A DNA stretch of 64,000 bases from Alistipes communis. GTDB lineage: Bacteria > Bacteroidota > Bacteroidia > Bacteroidales > Rikenellaceae. The stretch spans positions 2,356,001 to 2,420,000 of the forward strand of contig NZ_AP019735.1 of assembly GCF_006542665.1 (NCBI RefSeq), written 5' to 3'. Position numbers and translations under genes: made by a program. The stretch's first letter is position 1; every line of letters starts with the position of its first letter. This document shows, piece by piece, positions 27,041 through 34,837 of the stretch. The notes below the pieces were generated by a model. It saw nothing but the letters and a program-made list of their open reading frames with translations. It was not told where the DNA came from and did not search any database.

Positions 27041-27139
27041 CCATAAGTAAGTTCCCGCTCGGCGGGTTCGCTTCGGCAGGAGAGGATATCCCTGATTTCC
27101 TTCCCGACGCGCGCTTCGTCCGAGCCAAGATAAAGAGTT

Positions 27140-27532
27140 ATGTTCGATAATCTGAGGCAGTGGTTGCGGAAGTACATCTCGCCGGTTTTCGTCGCGATGC
27201 TCGTGGCGTCGTTCGTGTTGTGGTATATCGCCAAGTTGAACTATACCTATACTACCGATAAAACGGTTCAGGTGAATGTCGACGGCGAGGAGTTCGAGGT
27301 CGTCTGCGTGATCGAGGGACTGGGGACGAACCTTTTCAGCCGCATGGTCTACATGCGCAATTCGCTGCGCATTCCGCTCTCGGAACTCGATTACGCCCCT
27401 TCGCCCGACGAGGAGGGGTACATCGTCATCGACCCGCAGTCGTTGCAGAATGCCATTTCGGTGCATTACAGCGACGTGAAGGTCGTCGCCGTGCGCAATA
27501 TCCCGCCCATTAAACTGCCTGTCGAGGAATGA
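27140..27532 (+). CDS. Short YbbR-like membrane protein
   Basis: A 130-residue protein: a cytoplasmic N-terminus rich in Arg/Lys, one membrane segment (about 15-33, SPVFVAMLVASFVLWYIAKL), then an extracytoplasmic beta-rich part (TDKTVQVNVDGEEFEVVCVI) resembling a single YbbR repeat. Many YbbR/CdaR proteins are about 300 residues with several repeats, so this is a minimal form. In Firmicutes CdaR regulates CdaA; cdaA exists here but 10 kb upstream. The gene overlaps coaE by 4 nt (ATGA), so it is translationally coupled. Placement beside coaE is, I believe, common in Bacteroidota. Confidence 0.7.
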   Translation: MFDNLRQWLRKYISPVFVAMLVASFVLWYIAKLNYTYTTDKTVQVNVDGEEFEVVCVIEGLGTNLFSRMVYMRNSLRIPLSELDYAPSPDEEGYIVIDPQSLQNAISVHYSDVKVVAVRNIPPIKLPVEE

Positions 27533-28125
27533 TCCGGGTAGGCGTTACGGGGGGCATCGGGAGCGGCAAGTCGACGGTCTGCCGGCTCTTCGCCGAACGG
27601 GGCGTGCCGGTCTACGACAGCGACAGCGAGGCCAAGCGCCTGATGGGCGAAGATCCTTCGCTGCGTGCTGCGCTCGTCGAGGCGTTCGGCGACGAGACGT
27701 TCCGGGACGGCGTGCTGAACCGTCGCTACCTGGCCGCGACCGTCTTCGGCGACCGGCACGCCCTAGCTCGGCTCGAAGCGTTGGTGCACCCCTGCGTGAA
27801 GCGCGATTTCGAGCGGTGGGCCGCCGAACGGACTGCCGAGCCCTACGTGGTGCTCGAATGTGCGATTCTCTACGAGTCGGGCATGGACGCTGCGGTGGAT
27901 CGTGTGGTGGCCGTCGTCGCGCCGGAGGAGCTGCGGCTCGTGCGTGTGAACGCCCGCGACGGCGCTTCGGCTGCGGAGATTCGCTGCCGCATGGCTGCGC
28001 AGCTCTCCGACGACGTGCTGAGCGCACGAGCCGATTATACCATTGTCAATATCAACAGGGAGGATTTGGCCGCCGATGTGGCCGAGTGCGACCGTCGATT
28101 CCGTTATGAAGCAGCAGGAAATTAA
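27529..28125 (+). CDS. coaE: Dephospho-CoA kinase
   Basis: A 198-residue P-loop kinase that phosphorylates dephospho-CoA at the ribose 3' position, the last step of coenzyme A synthesis. It begins MIRVGVTGGIGSGKSTVCRL with Walker A GGIGSGKST. The CoA-binding/lid segment LVHPCVKRDFERW and the adenine-loop region (VVAVVAPEELRLVRVNARDG) follow in order, and the length is typical. Its start overlaps the YbbR-like gene by 4 nt, and its last 20 nt overlap the folP start, indicating one operon. Confidence 0.95.
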   Translation: MIRVGVTGGIGSGKSTVCRLFAERGVPVYDSDSEAKRLMGEDPSLRAALVEAFGDETFRDGVLNRRYLAATVFGDRHALARLEALVHPCVKRDFERWAAERTAEPYVVLECAILYESGMDAAVDRVVAVVAPEELRLVRVNARDGASAAEIRCRMAAQLSDDVLSARADYTIVNINREDLAADVAECDRRFRYEAAGN

Positions 28126-28930
28126 TCTCGATTTTTCACGTCGTCAGGTGATGACCATCGTCAACGTCACTCCCGACTCTTTTTTCGCCGGCAGCCGCAC
28201 GCCTGACTGGCTCGATGTCGAACGCCGTGTGCGCGAAGCCGTCGAGGCGGGCGCTTCGGTGATCGACGTGGGCGGTTATTCGTCGCGCCCGGGTGCCGAC
28301 GAGGTGTCGCCCGAGGAGGAGTGGCGGCGCGTCGATCTGGGTGTCGGGGCCGTGCGTTCGCTCTCGTCCGATCTGCCGGTTTCGATCGATACGTTTCGTT
28401 CGAGCGTGGCCGCTCGGGCGATCCATAAATACGGCAAGGTGATCATCAACGATATTTCGGCCGGCGAGCTGGATCCGCTCATCGTCGACGTGGCGGCCGA
28501 GCACGACGTGCCCTACGTGGCCATGCACATGAAGGGCGACCCCCGCACGATGCAGTCGATGACCGACTACCGCGACATCGTGGCGGAGGTGGTGGACTAT
28601 TTCCGCGAACGGACGGCACAGTTGCGCGAGCGGGGGGTTCGCCGCATCGTCGTCGATCCCGGTTTCGGTTTCGCCAAGACGCTCGAACAGAACTACGAAC
28701 TGCTGCGCGGCCTGCACCGCCTCGCGGAGCTGGGCTATCCCGTGCTGGCGGGCGTGTCGCGCAAGTCGATGATCTACAAGTTGCTCGGTACGACGCCCGC
28801 CGAGGCGCTCAACGGCACGACGGCGCTCCACTGGGAGTGTCTGCGGCAGGGGGCCGTGATTCTGCGGGCGCACGATACGCGCGAAGCCGTCGAGGTGGTA
28901 CGGATGTTCGATCAATTCATGCAGGCATGA
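28106..28930 (+). CDS. folP: Dihydropteroate synthase
   Basis: A 274-residue TIM-barrel enzyme that joins p-aminobenzoate and dihydropterin pyrophosphate in folate synthesis; it is the sulfonamide target. Signature segments are VMTIVNVTPDSFFAGSR (family: NVTPDSF), VIDVGGYSSRPGADEVSPEEE (DIGGxSTRPG, with Val, Tyr and Ser variants) and VVDPGFGFAKTLEQNYELL, with VLAGVSRKSMI near the C-terminus. All are intact. The start at 28106 lies within the end of coaE and matches the family's N-terminal length. It overlaps the next ABC gene by 4 nt. Confidence 0.95.
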   Translation: MKQQEINLDFSRRQVMTIVNVTPDSFFAGSRTPDWLDVERRVREAVEAGASVIDVGGYSSRPGADEVSPEEEWRRVDLGVGAVRSLSSDLPVSIDTFRSSVAARAIHKYGKVIINDISAGELDPLIVDVAAEHDVPYVAMHMKGDPRTMQSMTDYRDIVAEVVDYFRERTAQLRERGVRRIVVDPGFGFAKTLEQNYELLRGLHRLAELGYPVLAGVSRKSMIYKLLGTTPAEALNGTTALHWECLRQGAVILRAHDTREAVEVVRMFDQFMQA

Positions 28931-29598
28931 CGGAGCGCGAGGTGATGATCCGGGCCGAAGGGCTTCGCAAACGCTACGGTGCGTTGGAGGTGTTGCGCGG
29001 CGTGTCGCTCGAAGTGGCGCGCGGCGAGGTGGTATCGATCGTCGGCGCCAGCGGCGCGGGCAAGACGACGCTGTTGCAGATCATCGGGTCGCTCACGCGC
29101 CCCGACGGCGGGCGCGTCACGCTCGGCGGCGTTGATCCGTTTGCTTTGTCGGACAGGGAGTTGTCGCGTTTCCGCAACCGTCGTGTCGGCTTCGTCTTCC
29201 AGTTCCATCACCTGCTGCCCGAGTTCACCGCTTTCGAAAACGTCTGCCTGCCGGGGCTGATCGGAGGGCGCGACCGGCGCGAAGTCGGGGCGCGGGCGGC
29301 GGAGCTGCTCGATTTGATGGGTCTCGCGGCACGCCGCGACCATAAACCCGCCGCGTTGTCGGGCGGCGAGCAGCAGCGCGCGGCCATTGCCCGTGCGCTG
29401 ATCAACTCGCCTTCGGTGCTGCTGGCCGACGAACCTTCGGGCAATCTCGATACGCACAACCGCGAGGAGATCCACCGGCTTTTCTTCGAGCTGCGCGAGC
29501 GGCTGGGACAGACCGTCGTCATCGTCACGCACGACGAGAGTCTGGCGGCGCGTGCCGACCGGACGATCACGATGAGCGACGGCCGGATCGTAGGATGA
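28927..29598 (+). CDS. lolD: ABC transporter ATP-binding protein, LolD/MacB type
   Basis: A 223-residue ATPase with Walker A GASGAGKTT, Q-loop region VFQFHHLLPEFTAFENV, signature LSGGEQQRAAIARAL, Walker B VLLADEPSGNLD and switch His in VIVTHDE. The FQFHHLLPEF and SGNLDTHN wording is characteristic of LolD, the ATPase that releases lipoproteins from the inner membrane with LolC/E. No permease gene is adjacent, so the partner must be elsewhere; FtsE or a MacB-type ATPase is the alternative reading. It overlaps folP and the next gene by 4 nt each. Confidence 0.85.
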   Translation: MTEREVMIRAEGLRKRYGALEVLRGVSLEVARGEVVSIVGASGAGKTTLLQIIGSLTRPDGGRVTLGGVDPFALSDRELSRFRNRRVGFVFQFHHLLPEFTAFENVCLPGLIGGRDRREVGARAAELLDLMGLAARRDHKPAALSGGEQQRAAIARALINSPSVLLADEPSGNLDTHNREEIHRLFFELRERLGQTVVIVTHDESLAARADRTITMSDGRIVG

Positions 29599-30371
29599 CG
29601 ATGGAACGCGAAGAGTTGCACGATCTGCTCGAACGGCTTTGGGACCGGTACGACCGCGAGGAGTTCATCTCGGCCGACCCGATCGCCGTGCCGCACTGCT
29701 TTGCGTCGCGCGACGACCGCGAGATCGCGGGATTCCTCGCGGCGACGATCGCGTGGGGCAGCCGTCCCATGATCGTGCGCAATGGTTTGCGCATGATGCA
29801 CTTTCTCGACGATGCGCCGCACGATTTCGTCCGCAACGCCTCCGAGCGCGAGTTGGCGAAGCTCTCAGGGTTCGTCCACCGCACTTTCAACGGCGGCGAT
29901 CTCATCCAGTTCGTTCGTTCGATCCGTGCGATCTGCGAACGGCACGGCGGTCTGGGCCGTTTCGTCGAGGCGAGCTATGCCTCCACGGGCGACATGCGCC
30001 GCGTGCTGGCGGCCTTCCGCGAGGAGTTTTTCCGCACGGAACACCCCGAACGGTGTCGCAAACACGTTTCGTCGATCGAGCGGGGCGCCTCCTGCAAACG
30101 TTTGTGCATGTATTTCCGCTGGATGGTGCGGCACGACGACCGGGGCGTGGATTTCGGTCTGTGGCGCACGATTCCGCCCTCGGCGCTCTATCTGCCGCTC
30201 GACCTGCATACCGGCAACATGGGCCGTGCGCTGGGGCTGCTCGCGCGGCGGCAGAACGACTGGCGGGCCGTGGAGGAGATCACCGCGGCGCTGCGCACGT
30301 TCGACGCCGACGACCCTGTGCGGTACGACTTCGCGCTGTTCGGCGCGGGGATCGACGGATTTCTGAAATGA
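29595..30371 (+). CDS. TIGR02757/DUF2400 family protein
   Basis: A 258-residue soluble protein matching the TIGR02757 (DUF2400) family: YDREEFISADPIAVPHCFAS at the start, DREIAGFLAATIAWGSRPMI, the C-rich patch RKHVSSIERGASCKRLCMYF, and LDLHTGNMGRALGLL. The WGxR and LDxHTGN motifs resemble the helix-hairpin-helix region of DNA glycosylases, a link I recall only loosely. The molecular function is unknown to me. It is embedded in the coaE-folP-lolD operon with 4-nt overlaps, so it is co-expressed with housekeeping genes. Confidence 0.82.
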   Translation: MTMEREELHDLLERLWDRYDREEFISADPIAVPHCFASRDDREIAGFLAATIAWGSRPMIVRNGLRMMHFLDDAPHDFVRNASERELAKLSGFVHRTFNGGDLIQFVRSIRAICERHGGLGRFVEASYASTGDMRRVLAAFREEFFRTEHPERCRKHVSSIERGASCKRLCMYFRWMVRHDDRGVDFGLWRTIPPSALYLPLDLHTGNMGRALGLLARRQNDWRAVEEITAALRTFDADDPVRYDFALFGAGIDGFLK

Positions 30372-30375
30372 GGAT

Positions 30376-31074
30376 ATGTTTCGTTTCAAACGATTTACGA
30401 TAGAACAGGACGCCTGCCCGATGAAGGTAGGCACCGACGGCGTGCTGCTGGGGGCGTGGGTCGCGCTCGGCGCCGCCGACCGGCTGCTGTTGGACGTGGG
30501 CACGGGCACGGGCGTGATCGCCCTGATGCTGGCGCAGCGGTCGCCTGCGGCCGGCGTCACGGCGCTCGACATCGATGCGGCCTGCGCGGAGCAGGCGCGG
30601 GCGAACGCCGACCGTTCGCCGTGGGGCGGGCGTGTGACGACGTGTTGCGCGCCGGTGCAGGAGTACCGGCCGGAGGAGCCGTTCGATCTGGTGGTCTCCA
30701 ATCCGCCTTATTACGACCGTTCGCTGCTGCCGCCCGACGCGGGGCGCACCACGGCACGCCATACCGTCGCGCTCACGCACGGCGAGCTGATCGCCGCCGC
30801 CTGCCGGCTGCTTGCGCCCGAGGGGCGTCTGGCGGTCATCCTGCCGGCGGTCGAGGCACAGCGGTTCCGCGAGCAGGCGCGCGGCCGGCTGGCGCTGCGG
30901 CGGCTGACCGAGGTGTGGTCGACACCCCGCAGCGGGGTGAAGCGCTGCCTGATGGAGTTCGTCCGCGGCGATGCGGCGGAGCTCCGCACCGACCGGCTGG
31001 TGATCGAGGAGGCGCCCGGCCGCTTCACGGAGGAGTACCGGCGGCTGACGGGGGATTTCTACCTCAAATTTTGA
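30376..31074 (+). CDS. tRNA1(Val) A37 N6-methyltransferase (TrmN6/YfiC family)
   Basis: A 232-residue class I methyltransferase. It opens FRFKRFTIEQDACPMKVGTD with the SAM motif I LLDVGTGTGVIALMLAQR, an acidic ribose contact (TALDIDAACAEQA) and the N6-adenine motif NPPYY. The MKVGTDGVLLGAW and NPPYYDRS segments match YfiC/TrmN6, which methylates A37 of tRNA1(Val). It starts 4 nt after the previous gene and closes the operon. The promoter of the next gene begins inside its stop-codon region. Confidence 0.87.
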   Translation: MFRFKRFTIEQDACPMKVGTDGVLLGAWVALGAADRLLLDVGTGTGVIALMLAQRSPAAGVTALDIDAACAEQARANADRSPWGGRVTTCCAPVQEYRPEEPFDLVVSNPPYYDRSLLPPDAGRTTARHTVALTHGELIAAACRLLAPEGRLAVILPAVEAQRFREQARGRLALRRLTEVWSTPRSGVKRCLMEFVRGDAAELRTDRLVIEEAPGRFTEEYRRLTGDFYLKF

Positions 31075-31100
31075 TCGGGGCGGGAAAATGGTTATATTTG
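31070..31100 (+). promoter_or_regulatory. Promoter of the DUF4831 gene, overlapping the trmN6 stop
   Basis: TTTG (31070-31073) overlaps the last codons of trmN6. A 19-nt spacer and TATATTTG (31093-31100) follow, and the ATG is at 31124. The match is complete for both boxes. Confidence 0.68.
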
Positions 31101-31123
31101 TGAATCGACAAATTGAATTGGTT

Positions 31124-32023
31124 ATGAAAACACTTGTTTCGCTGCTGTGCTGCACCGCGCTCACCGTGGGAAGCGCCTCGGCGCAGAGTTATCGCGTGGC
31201 CCGTGCGGGGGCTTTCGAGGAGAACGGCCGTGTCGAGGTGGGTATTCCGACCTCGCCGCTGGCGGTCGATCTGACCGTCGAGAAGGAGGTCGTCACCGTG
31301 GGGCCCTACGCCCGTTACGCACAGAAATTCCTGGGTGTGCGCGGCGCACTGAGCGACAAGACGCTCTATTCGGTCAAGGCGGCGCGCGTAGCGCTGCTCG
31401 ACCGCGACGCGACGACGGCCTCCGAAGTTCCCGCCGGCGAGGTGCGCGCCACCTCCTATCTGGGCGATACCGAGACCTTCTCGCGGGTTCCCTTCGATAA
31501 GCGTTCGCTCGTGGACGAGTCGCTCGAAACGGCGGCACGCAATGCCGCCAACACGCTCTTCGCAATTCGCCGTCACCGCATGGAGTTGATTACCAGCGAG
31601 GCGGGAGAGCATGTCTTCGGCGCCGGCCTGCAAGCCGCATTGGCGGAACTGGACCGGCAGGAGCAGGCCTATACCGAATTGTTCCTCGGCAAGCGGGTGA
31701 CGACGACCTCCGTCGAACGGATCACCGTCGTGCCCGATGCCGGCAAGCAGAAATACATCCTCTGCCGCTTTTCGCCCGATCGGGGGCTGCTGCCCGGCAA
31801 CGACCTGACGGGCGACGTGGTGCTGTTGCAGCTCGACAAGGAGAGCGACGGTTCGTTCACCCTTACGCCCGCTTCGCCCAAGGCGGCGCGCACGGCGACC
31901 TACCGCGTGGCGGCCGACGTGGTCTGCACGGTCTATTGCGGGACGGAGGAGCTGACGCGCGCTACGCTGCCGCTCTTCGAATTCGGCCGCGACGTGGAAC
32001 TGGCGCTTCCGTCCAAGAAATGA
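31124..32023 (+). CDS. DUF4831-family secreted protein
   Basis: A 299-residue protein with a clear Sec signal (MKTLVSLLCCTALTVGSASA) and no lipobox. The mature sequence resembles the DUF4831 family found in Bacteroidota: GIPTSPLAVDLTVEKEVVTV near the start, then GPYARYAQKFLGVRGALSDK and, later, a long helix with NTLFAIRRHRMELITSEAGE. The role is unknown; a periplasmic or surface location is expected. The next gene overlaps its stop by 4 nt (ATGA), pointing to a two-gene operon, although the partner is a predicted cytoplasmic protein. Confidence 0.82.
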   Translation: MKTLVSLLCCTALTVGSASAQSYRVARAGAFEENGRVEVGIPTSPLAVDLTVEKEVVTVGPYARYAQKFLGVRGALSDKTLYSVKAARVALLDRDATTASEVPAGEVRATSYLGDTETFSRVPFDKRSLVDESLETAARNAANTLFAIRRHRMELITSEAGEHVFGAGLQAALAELDRQEQAYTELFLGKRVTTTSVERITVVPDAGKQKYILCRFSPDRGLLPGNDLTGDVVLLQLDKESDGSFTLTPASPKAARTATYRVAADVVCTVYCGTEELTRATLPLFEFGRDVELALPSKK

Positions 32024-32667
32024 CGAACCATACGGCACGCATGGCGGCGTTGCTCGGCGAGCTGCGCCGCGAGATGAACGGCGCGGTGGCCGAGTCGATG
32101 CAGCGCGGCGAGGGCGGCTACGGTCTCAACTACGGCGTCAGTATCCCTACGATCCGCGCGATCGCCGGTCGGGTAGGGACGGATCATGCGTTCGCGCGAT
32201 TCCTTTACCGGCAGGATGTCCGCGAACTGCGGATGGCTGCGCCGACGATCGCCGATCCCGCTTCGGTGACGCCGGACAATGTCGACGAGTGGTTCGTCGG
32301 GCGGATGCCGGAGGAGTTGATCGAAGAGCTGGCGCTGCGTCTGCTGAGCCGCTGCGGCCGTCCCGTACTGGATACGCTGTGCGGGCGATGGCTGCGGGCT
32401 GGAAGCGGTGCCGAACGCTATGCGGCGCTGATGGCGCTGGCGCGTGCGCGGGTGCAGGAGTTCGACGCGGCGGCGGTCGTCGAGGCCGTGCCCGATGCGG
32501 TGGCCGCCTGTCCCGACGATCTGCGACTGGCGCGCGGTGCGGCGGCATTCGTTCAGTCGGCGTCGGCCCGCATCGCACCGGAGCGGCTCGCACGGATGAT
32601 CGAGCGGCTTCCCGACTCGCGCGGCGGTGCCTATCTGCGCGACGAGCTGGCGTGGATGATTCTTTGA
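32020..32667 (+). CDS. AlkD-like HEAT-repeat protein (DNA alkylation repair family)
   Basis: A 215-residue all-helical protein. The N-terminal GLNYGVSIPTIRAIA then paired helices with Arg/Leu-rich faces (ELRMAAPTIADPASVTPDNV; LIEELALRLLSRCGRPVLDT) fit the HEAT-like repeats of the AlkD/AlkC superfamily that binds damaged DNA without base flipping. The catalytic Asp/Trp residues of Bacillus AlkD cannot be placed with confidence. It is translationally coupled to the DUF4831 gene. It may be a non-catalytic relative. Confidence 0.68.
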   Translation: MTNHTARMAALLGELRREMNGAVAESMQRGEGGYGLNYGVSIPTIRAIAGRVGTDHAFARFLYRQDVRELRMAAPTIADPASVTPDNVDEWFVGRMPEELIEELALRLLSRCGRPVLDTLCGRWLRAGSGAERYAALMALARARVQEFDAAAVVEAVPDAVAACPDDLRLARGAAAFVQSASARIAPERLARMIERLPDSRGGAYLRDELAWMIL

Positions 32668-32705
32668 CGGGATGGCCGCACGACCGTGCGGGGAGGGCCG
32701 AAATA

Positions 32706-32738
32706 CAGGGGGCAGACCGCATTTCGGTCTGCCCCCTG
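32706..32738. terminator. Bidirectional terminator between AlkD-like and AraC genes
   Basis: A perfect 14-bp stem (32706-32719 with 32725-32738) and 5-nt loop between two converging genes. T-runs are short. Confidence 0.75.
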
Positions 32739-32751
32739 CTTCGTTCGTGCG

Positions 32752-33612
32752 TTACTCTTTTGTACCGGAGGAGCGGAAAGCCATCGGCGAGAGACCGACG
32801 TATTGCTTGAAATAGCGGCCGAAGAAGGACTGGTTGGAGAATCCCAGCGTTTCGGCGATCTCCTTGATGCTCGGATCGGGATCGGAGAGCAGCTTCTTCG
32901 CCTCGGCGATAATGAACATCATGATCCATTGCAGGGCGTTGCGGCCCGATTTTTCCCGGACGATCGTGGAGAAATAGCGCGGGGTGAGGCACTGCTCCGC
33001 GGCGTAGAACGAAACGCTGTGGTGCGTGCGGAAATTCTGGGAGAGCGAGAAGATGAAACTCTGGAAAATCCGGTCCTTGCGATCCTGTTTGAGCGGCTGG
33101 ATCGGATGGTTGAAAAAGTAGGCCTCGGCGATTTCGCAGCAGAGCGCCTTGCCGAGCGACGAGAGCAATTGGTTGTAGATGAGGCGGTTATTCTCATTCG
33201 TGCTGCGAGAGCCCTGTGACCGTTCGCGGCGCCGGATCAGTTCGATCAGTTCTTCGATGCGCCGGCGCTGCTCGTCGTTGAGCGAGATGCAGGGATTTTC
33301 CCGCATGTAGAGGTGGTTCTGCGTGTTGGAGATCGAGTTGGCCAGCGTGAAGACGAAATCGAAGTCCGCCACGCCCACCGTGCCGTGCAGATCGTCGCTG
33401 AGCATACGGATATAGGTCTTGGAGAGGGGCGGGTAGATATAGATGTCGCCCCGGTGAATTTCGAAAGCGCGGTTGCCTAGCACCAGGCTCATCTCTCCCT
33501 GGGTGCAGTAGAAAAATCCGCTTTTGGCGAGTTGAACGACCGGCCCCAGTGCTTCGACAGTCTGCTTGTCGGCATGGAACAATCCGATGGAAGGAGTAAC
33601 AGGTGTGTCCAT
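32752..33612 (-). CDS. AraC-family transcriptional regulator
   Basis: A 286-residue regulator. The N-terminal half is cupin-like (KSGFFYCTQGEMSLVLGNRA, then HRGDIYIYPP). The C-terminal 100 residues are the two-helix-turn-helix AraC domain (AAEQCLTPRYFSTIVREKSG; IKEIAETLGFSNQSFFGRYF, then KQYVGLSP). ATG 33612 is the first in-frame ATG; the frame continues upstream only to a TTG. It is transcribed divergently from the RND efflux operon, with about 160 nt between, so control of that operon is a reasonable inference. The cupin domain may bind the inducing compound. Confidence 0.9.
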   Translation of the reverse strand: MDTPVTPSIGLFHADKQTVEALGPVVQLAKSGFFYCTQGEMSLVLGNRAFEIHRGDIYIYPPLSKTYIRMLSDDLHGTVGVADFDFVFTLANSISNTQNHLYMRENPCISLNDEQRRRIEELIELIRRRERSQGSRSTNENNRLIYNQLLSSLGKALCCEIAEAYFFNHPIQPLKQDRKDRIFQSFIFSLSQNFRTHHSVSFYAAEQCLTPRYFSTIVREKSGRNALQWIMMFIIAEAKKLLSDPDPSIKEIAETLGFSNQSFFGRYFKQYVGLSPMAFRSSGTKE

Positions 33613-33772
33613 TTTTGTTTCAATTTCATGCAAAATAACGAATAATCCGGTTCATATCGACCGATTTTTTGCTTATTTTTACGAAAATCGTACGGATCGG
33701 ACAATGCTGCATCCATATCATTCTTTTCGATGGATGCGCGCTTCGGTACATTTGCATCAAATTCAGTGAGGT

Positions 33773-34837
33773 ATGAAAAGACGAAATCAATTCATGGGGA
33801 TGGTCTGCCTGCTCGCCTGTTGCTGCGGCTGTTCGGGCCGGCCGGAGGGTGCGGTGCGGCTGCCTATCGTACGCATCGATACCGTGGGTGTCTACGGTAC
33901 GCCGCGGACGGTGCAGTTTCCCGGCTGCGTCAGGGCGGCGCAGGAGGTCAATGCGGCGTTCAAGGTCGGCGGGACGCTCCGAACGATTTTCGCCGAAGAG
34001 GGGGAGTTCGTCCGGCGCGGGGCGCCGCTCGCGGCGCTCGATGCTCGCGATTACCGGCTTCAAGCCGAAGCCGCCGAGGCCGAGTACAAGCGCGTCAAGG
34101 CCGAAGCGGAGCGCGTAATGGCGCTCTATGCCGACGGAGCCGCTACGCCCGACGCCTACGACAAGGCGCGTTACGGACTGCAACAGATCACGGCCAAATA
34201 CGAAAACAGTCGGAACCAGCTCGCCGATACCGAGATCCGTATGCCTTTCGACGGGTATGTGCAGAAGCGGTTGTTCGACCCTTCGACCGTCGTCGGGGCA
34301 GGAATGCCCGTGCTGACCGTCGTGTCGGCGGAGGCTCCCGAAATCGAGATCAATATCCCCGGCTCGGAGTATGTCCGCCGCAGCGAATTCGACGGCTTCG
34401 AGGCGGCCTTCGACTTCTGGCCCGGCAAGCGGATTCCGCTGCGGCTGCGGAGCATCAGCCCGAAGGCCAACGCCAACCAGCTCTATACGCTGCGGCTGGG
34501 CGTTCCGGCCGATTTGCGGCCGCTCCCGTCGCCGGGTATGAATACGATGGTGACCATCGTATGCCGGCCTTCGGGGGCTGCGCAGGTGGCCGTGCCGGCC
34601 GTCGCGCTCTTCGACGACGGCGACCGGACGTGCGTCTGGATCTGCCGGGAGGACAGTACGGTCGTGAGCCGCGAGGTACGGGTCGAGCGGTTGCAGACCG
34701 GCGGCGAAGCGGTCGTCGGAGCGGGACTTGCGGCCGGCGAGCGGATCGTCACGTCGGGCGTGCACCGGCTGCGTGAAGGCGAGAAGGTGGCGCCCCTGCC
34801 GGGTGTGACGAAAACAAACGTGGGAGGATTGCTATGA
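33773..34837 (+). CDS. RND efflux periplasmic adaptor lipoprotein
   Basis: A 354-residue membrane-fusion protein. The signal ends in a Cys-rich lipobox (LLACCCGC), so it should be lipid-anchored. The lipoyl half-motifs (FKVGGTLRTIFAEEGEFVRR, then GAPLAALD), a short alpha-hairpin (about 90-140), the second half-motif (MPFDGYVQKRLFDPSTVVGA) and beta-barrel plus membrane-proximal domains follow in the usual order. It links the inner-membrane pump to TolC. A TACATTTG -7 box at 33747-33754 lies 18 nt before the start. It overlaps the pump gene by 4 nt. Confidence 0.92.
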   Translation: MKRRNQFMGMVCLLACCCGCSGRPEGAVRLPIVRIDTVGVYGTPRTVQFPGCVRAAQEVNAAFKVGGTLRTIFAEEGEFVRRGAPLAALDARDYRLQAEAAEAEYKRVKAEAERVMALYADGAATPDAYDKARYGLQQITAKYENSRNQLADTEIRMPFDGYVQKRLFDPSTVVGAGMPVLTVVSAEAPEIEINIPGSEYVRRSEFDGFEAAFDFWPGKRIPLRLRSISPKANANQLYTLRLGVPADLRPLPSPGMNTMVTIVCRPSGAAQVAVPAVALFDDGDRTCVWICREDSTVVSREVRVERLQTGGEAVVGAGLAAGERIVTSGVHRLREGEKVAPLPGVTKTNVGGLL

